A DNA stretch of 16,023 nucleotides from JARRQB01 sp965368585 (GTDB lineage: Bacteria > Pseudomonadota > Gammaproteobacteria > Chromatiales > Chromatiaceae). Each line of letters begins with the position of its first letter. Position 1 is the stretch's first letter. The stretch is taken from NCBI GenBank assembly GCA_965368585.1, contig CBDUNM010000119.1:1-16023 (forward strand), in the 5' to 3' direction. Shown one piece after another: positions 13,839 to 16,023 of this stretch. Below the pieces are notes generated by a model, which saw nothing but the letters and a program-made list of their open reading frames with translations, was not told where the DNA came from and did no database searches. The translations under genes and the position numbers were made by a program.

Positions 13839-14095
13839 ATGACCACGCCCCTGGATCTGGCGGCGCAGCGCGGCCACGTTTTGGTCGCCTGCGCCTTCCA
13901 CAAGCTCTTTCCGGGATATGTCGGTCATGCCATACCTGAGTTCAAGGGAGTACACGATCTGTTCGCCCCGCTTGGCGCCCTGGTGGTGGGTCTGCACACC
14001 GTTTTCCAGCACCATGAGGCCATGACGACGACCGCGTTACGGGCGTTTCTTCACGAGTATCGGGTCCGGTGTCCGGTCGGCATCGACGCTCCAGC
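13839..14095 (+). pseudogene. Redoxin (TlpA/AhpC-TSA-like) remnant lacking both active-site cysteines and its C-terminal half
   Basis: From ATG 13839 the frame encodes RGHVLVACAFHKLFPGYVGH, then a helix and strand (FAPLGALVVGLHTVF) and LRAFLHEYRVRCPVGIDAP. This is the N-terminal half of a family of thioredoxin-like redoxins in which the active site reads CPGC. Here it reads FPGY: Phe24 is TTT at 13908-13910 and Tyr27 is TAT at 13917-13919, each one base from a cysteine codon. After about residue 85 the similarity stops, and the frame runs on through the complement of atpG. The cis-proline half (usually GTPTLLLID) is absent. Codon third positions are mostly G or C, showing former coding use. 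It lies 62 bases after the P460 gene and has no good ribosome binding site. An intact-fold relative without cysteines is possible but the missing half argues against it. Confidence 0.6.
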
Positions 14096-14968
14096 GAGCG
14101 CTTCAAAGCCGGAAATCACGTCGAACAGTTCCTCATCGATGCCACTCTGGCGCAAACGGTGGAATGACCCGTTGAGATCCTCCAGCAACTCGCCGATGTT
14201 TTTCTCGGCGCGTTGCATCGCCGCCAGGCGGCTCGCGTTCTCGCTGGCAAGGGATTCGGCGCACGCCCTGAACAGAGAGACGAAGAGATACTCGCGGATT
14301 AGCGCCCGCAAGGTATCCGTTTCACCGCCAATGACTTCCGGCAGGCTCTGGGTCGGCCAGGGATACTCGGCGAGTTTACGTCGCCAGGTTTCGTCCAGCG
14401 GCAGCAGCCTCTGCGGGACGGGCTCATATATCGCGCCGGACGTGGAGCGGTTATAGAAAAGACGGAGTTCGCTGACTGTGCCCTGACTGTAGCGCGCCTC
14501 GCTCTCCACCAGTATCTGTCCGACCAGCGGCGCGATGGCCTTGACCGAGTTAGGGACTGTGAAGCGGCCCTCCAACGGCAGGCCTGCATCCGCCAGGCGC
14601 GCATGTACGCGCTCACCGACGGCCCAGACCAGGGGTTTTCCCGGCAGCGCGGCGAGGGTCTTCAGGGCATGATCGGCCACCACGTCGTTGAACCGGCCGA
14701 CCAGTCCCTGGTCCGAGCCGAACACGACCGCGCCTGTGGTCCCTTCTCCGGGACGCGCCTTGATTTCAATCTGCGCCACCGGCGCGATTTCACGAAAACA
14801 AATGCTCAACCCCAGTTCCACGCTGCGGGCGTAGTCGGCCAATGCGCGCACCGAGTTTTCGTATTGGCCGATGTTCGAGGCGGCCAGGGCTTTCATCGTG
14901 CGCACGACCGATTGCAGATCGCCGGCGCTGCCGATCTTTCGGCGCAGGCTCGCTGTGGTGTTGCTCAT
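14051..14968 (-). CDS. atpG: Alternate (N-type) F1Fo-ATPase gamma subunit
   Basis: The gamma subunit is the rotor shaft of F1. The 305-residue product shows the N-terminal helix SLRRKIGSAGDLQSVVRTMK, the GSDQGLVGRFND motif at about 84-95, and the C-terminal helix ASENASRLAAMQRAEKNIGE (about 245-264), all typical of gamma and in the style of the alternate ATPase family. The start overlaps the atpA stop as ATGA at 14965-14968, so translation is coupled. No atpD (beta) follows, unlike the standard A-G-D-C order; in N-ATPase operons atpA and atpG come last, which fits. The last 13 or so residues (AGASMPTGHRTRYS) go beyond the usual end near ISGFEAL and are encoded on the complement of the redoxin remnant, suggesting a rearrangement that removed the native stop. 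Confidence 0.9.
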   Translation of the reverse strand: MSNTTASLRRKIGSAGDLQSVVRTMKALAASNIGQYENSVRALADYARSVELGLSICFREIAPVAQIEIKARPGEGTTGAVVFGSDQGLVGRFNDVVADHALKTLAALPGKPLVWAVGERVHARLADAGLPLEGRFTVPNSVKAIAPLVGQILVESEARYSQGTVSELRLFYNRSTSGAIYEPVPQRLLPLDETWRRKLAEYPWPTQSLPEVIGGETDTLRALIREYLFVSLFRACAESLASENASRLAAMQRAEKNIGELLEDLNGSFHRLRQSGIDEELFDVISGFEALAGASMPTGHRTRYS

Positions 14969-16023
14969 GCTTTCTCTTTGGTTGCCGCAGCGGGCAAGGG
15001 TTCCGGCTTTGTCTGGAAGCGAACGAGCGCTTGGTGGGCAATGTCGATGATCGTTTCGCGATCCTTATCGCTCAATTGCTCGGCGCCACCCAATCGCTCA
15101 ATCACATCGCCCGGGATGCCCGCCGCCGCCTTCCGCACGGCTTGCTCGGCGTTCGTCATCGTTTCAAGCGAAACCTTGTCGAAGAACCCTGCAGTCACCG
15201 CGAGCAGGATGGCTATTTGTGCGGGCACCGACACCGGGGTGAATTCCGGCTGCTTGAGGCACGCGCGGATTCGCCGGCCGTGCTCGATGATCTTGCGGGT
15301 GTCTTCATCCAGGCGGGCGCCGAACCGGGCAAAGGTCTCGAGTTCCTCGAACTGGGCGTAGGCGAGCTTGAGGTCGCCCGCGACCGCGCGGTAGGCCGCA
15401 CGTTGCGCCTTGCCGCCGACGCGCGAAACGGATTTGCTGACATCCACCGCAGGCAGCACGCCCAATTCGAACAACGATGGCGAGAGGTAGATCTGCCCAT
15501 CCGTGATGGAAATCAGGTTGGTCGGAATATAGGCGGAAATGTCCTCCGCCTCGGTTTCGATAATCGGCAGCGCCGTCAGCGATCCACCACCGAGCTCCGG
15601 ACGCAAATGGGTTGCGCGCTCCAGCAGCCGCGAGTGGATATAAAATATGTCACCGGGAAAGGCCTCCCGGCCGGGTGGTCTTCGCAACAGCAGCGACAAC
15701 TCGCGATAGGCGCGCGCATGATGCGTAAGGTCGTCGTAGACGATCAGCACGTCGCGGCCTTGCTCCATGAAATGCTCAGCAATGCTGGTCGCGGCATACG
15801 GCGCGATATAAGCCAGGCCGGGCGGATCGTTGCCTTCGGTGACGACCACGATGGTGTAATCCATCGCACCCTTTTCGCGCAGGGTGGCGATCACTTTCGC
15901 CACACCGGACGCGCGCTGCCCAATGGCGCAATACACACATAGCACATCTTGATCGCGCTGGTTGAGTATCGTGTCGAGCGCCACCGCGGTCTTGCCGGTC
16001 TGGCGGTCGCCGAGAATCAACTC
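14965..16023 (-). CDS. atpA: Alternate (N-type) F1Fo-ATPase alpha subunit, 5' end outside the window
   Basis: The last 352 residues of an ATPase alpha subunit are present, open at the window edge. The P-loop GDRQTGKTA lies at the very start, followed by AIGQRASGVAKVI, VYDDLTHHARAYRELSLLLR, the conserved PPGREAFPGDIFYIHSRLLE and the alpha-type Ser/Arg region VDVSKSVSRVGGKAQ. Alpha subunits bind ATP at non-catalytic sites and alternate with beta in the F1 head at the cytoplasmic face of the membrane. The C-terminus (LPAAATKEKA) is short and polar. The gene overlaps atpG by 4 bases. Order atpA-atpG at the operon end supports the alternate ATPase type, which in several bacteria translocates Na+ or H+; the ion cannot be told here because the c subunit is not in the window. 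Confidence 0.93.
   Translation of the reverse strand, partial: ELILGDRQTGKTAVALDTILNQRDQDVLCVYCAIGQRASGVAKVIATLREKGAMDYTIVVVTEGNDPPGLAYIAPYAATSIAEHFMEQGRDVLIVYDDLTHHARAYRELSLLLRRPPGREAFPGDIFYIHSRLLERATHLRPELGGGSLTALPIIETEAEDISAYIPTNLISITDGQIYLSPSLFELGVLPAVDVSKSVSRVGGKAQRAAYRAVAGDLKLAYAQFEELETFARFGARLDEDTRKIIEHGRRIRACLKQPEFTPVSVPAQIAILLAVTAGFFDKVSLETMTNAEQAVRKAAAGIPGDVIERLGGAEQLSDKDRETIIDIAHQALVRFQTKPEPLPAAATKEKA

Noticed and set aside
13791..14015. Minus-strand open frame of 74 codons after atpG
   Set aside because: It is the complement of the redoxin remnant, whose plus-strand translation matches a known fold; the minus frame shows nothing recognisable.
14603..15942. Long plus-strand open frames across atpG and atpA
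   Set aside because: They are complements of the clearly conserved ATPase genes and have no motifs of their own.

Overview
The window looks like chromosomal DNA of a GC-rich proteobacterium, most likely a gammaproteobacterium with a respiratory or chemolithotrophic lifestyle. This placement is an inference from gene content: the 3' end of an alternate (N-type) F1Fo-ATPase operon, a cytochrome P460, a beta-class carbonic anhydrase, an SO_0444-type Cu/Zn exporter and a MerC-like protein. No rRNA, tRNA or CRISPR array was seen.

Layout. 1-1964 is a decayed GH13 (alpha-amylase superfamily) gene with in-frame stops, frame changes and loss of most of the catalytic barrel. 2209-3499 holds three small exported-protein genes: a two-repeat peptide, a cupin, and a protein interrupted by an in-frame TAG. 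3583-3760 is a palindromic repeat element, copy A. 3821-4621 (minus) is an exported six-cysteine protein of unknown function. 4884-6073 holds msrA and a MOSC-domain protein. 6431-6553 is a 40-residue membrane peptide. 7023-11327 is a run of plus-strand genes with a metal theme: beta-carbonic anhydrase, FmdB-type zinc ribbon, MerC-like protein, a sigma-54 activator with a cysteine-rich N-terminal domain, and an SO_0444-family Cu/Zn permease. 11328-12389 is gene-poor and carries a short dehydrogenase N-terminal remnant abutting repeat copy B, which is inverted relative to copy A. 12390-13776 is a compact operon: a MarR regulator with a C-terminal four-cysteine motif, a thioredoxin-like protein and a cytochrome P460. 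13839 to about 14095 is a redoxin remnant that has lost both active-site cysteines and its C-terminal half, and it runs tail-to-tail into the end of atpG. 14051-16023 (minus) is atpG and the C-terminal part of atpA.

The most interesting part is the MarR / thioredoxin-like / P460 unit. A perfect 21-bp palindrome covers the predicted -10 box and start codon of the MarR gene, and a diverged copy lies in the same position over the start codon of the thioredoxin-like gene. This suggests autoregulation and control of the P460 genes through start-proximal operators, with the MarR message probably leaderless. The four-cysteine tail of the regulator and the CPVC thioredoxin partner suggest redox or metal sensing.

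The window also shows much gene decay: the GH13 gene, the TAG-interrupted exported protein, the dehydrogenase stub and the redoxin, plus a readthrough-like tail on MerC. Two of these scars sit beside a repeat copy or an apparent rearrangement junction.
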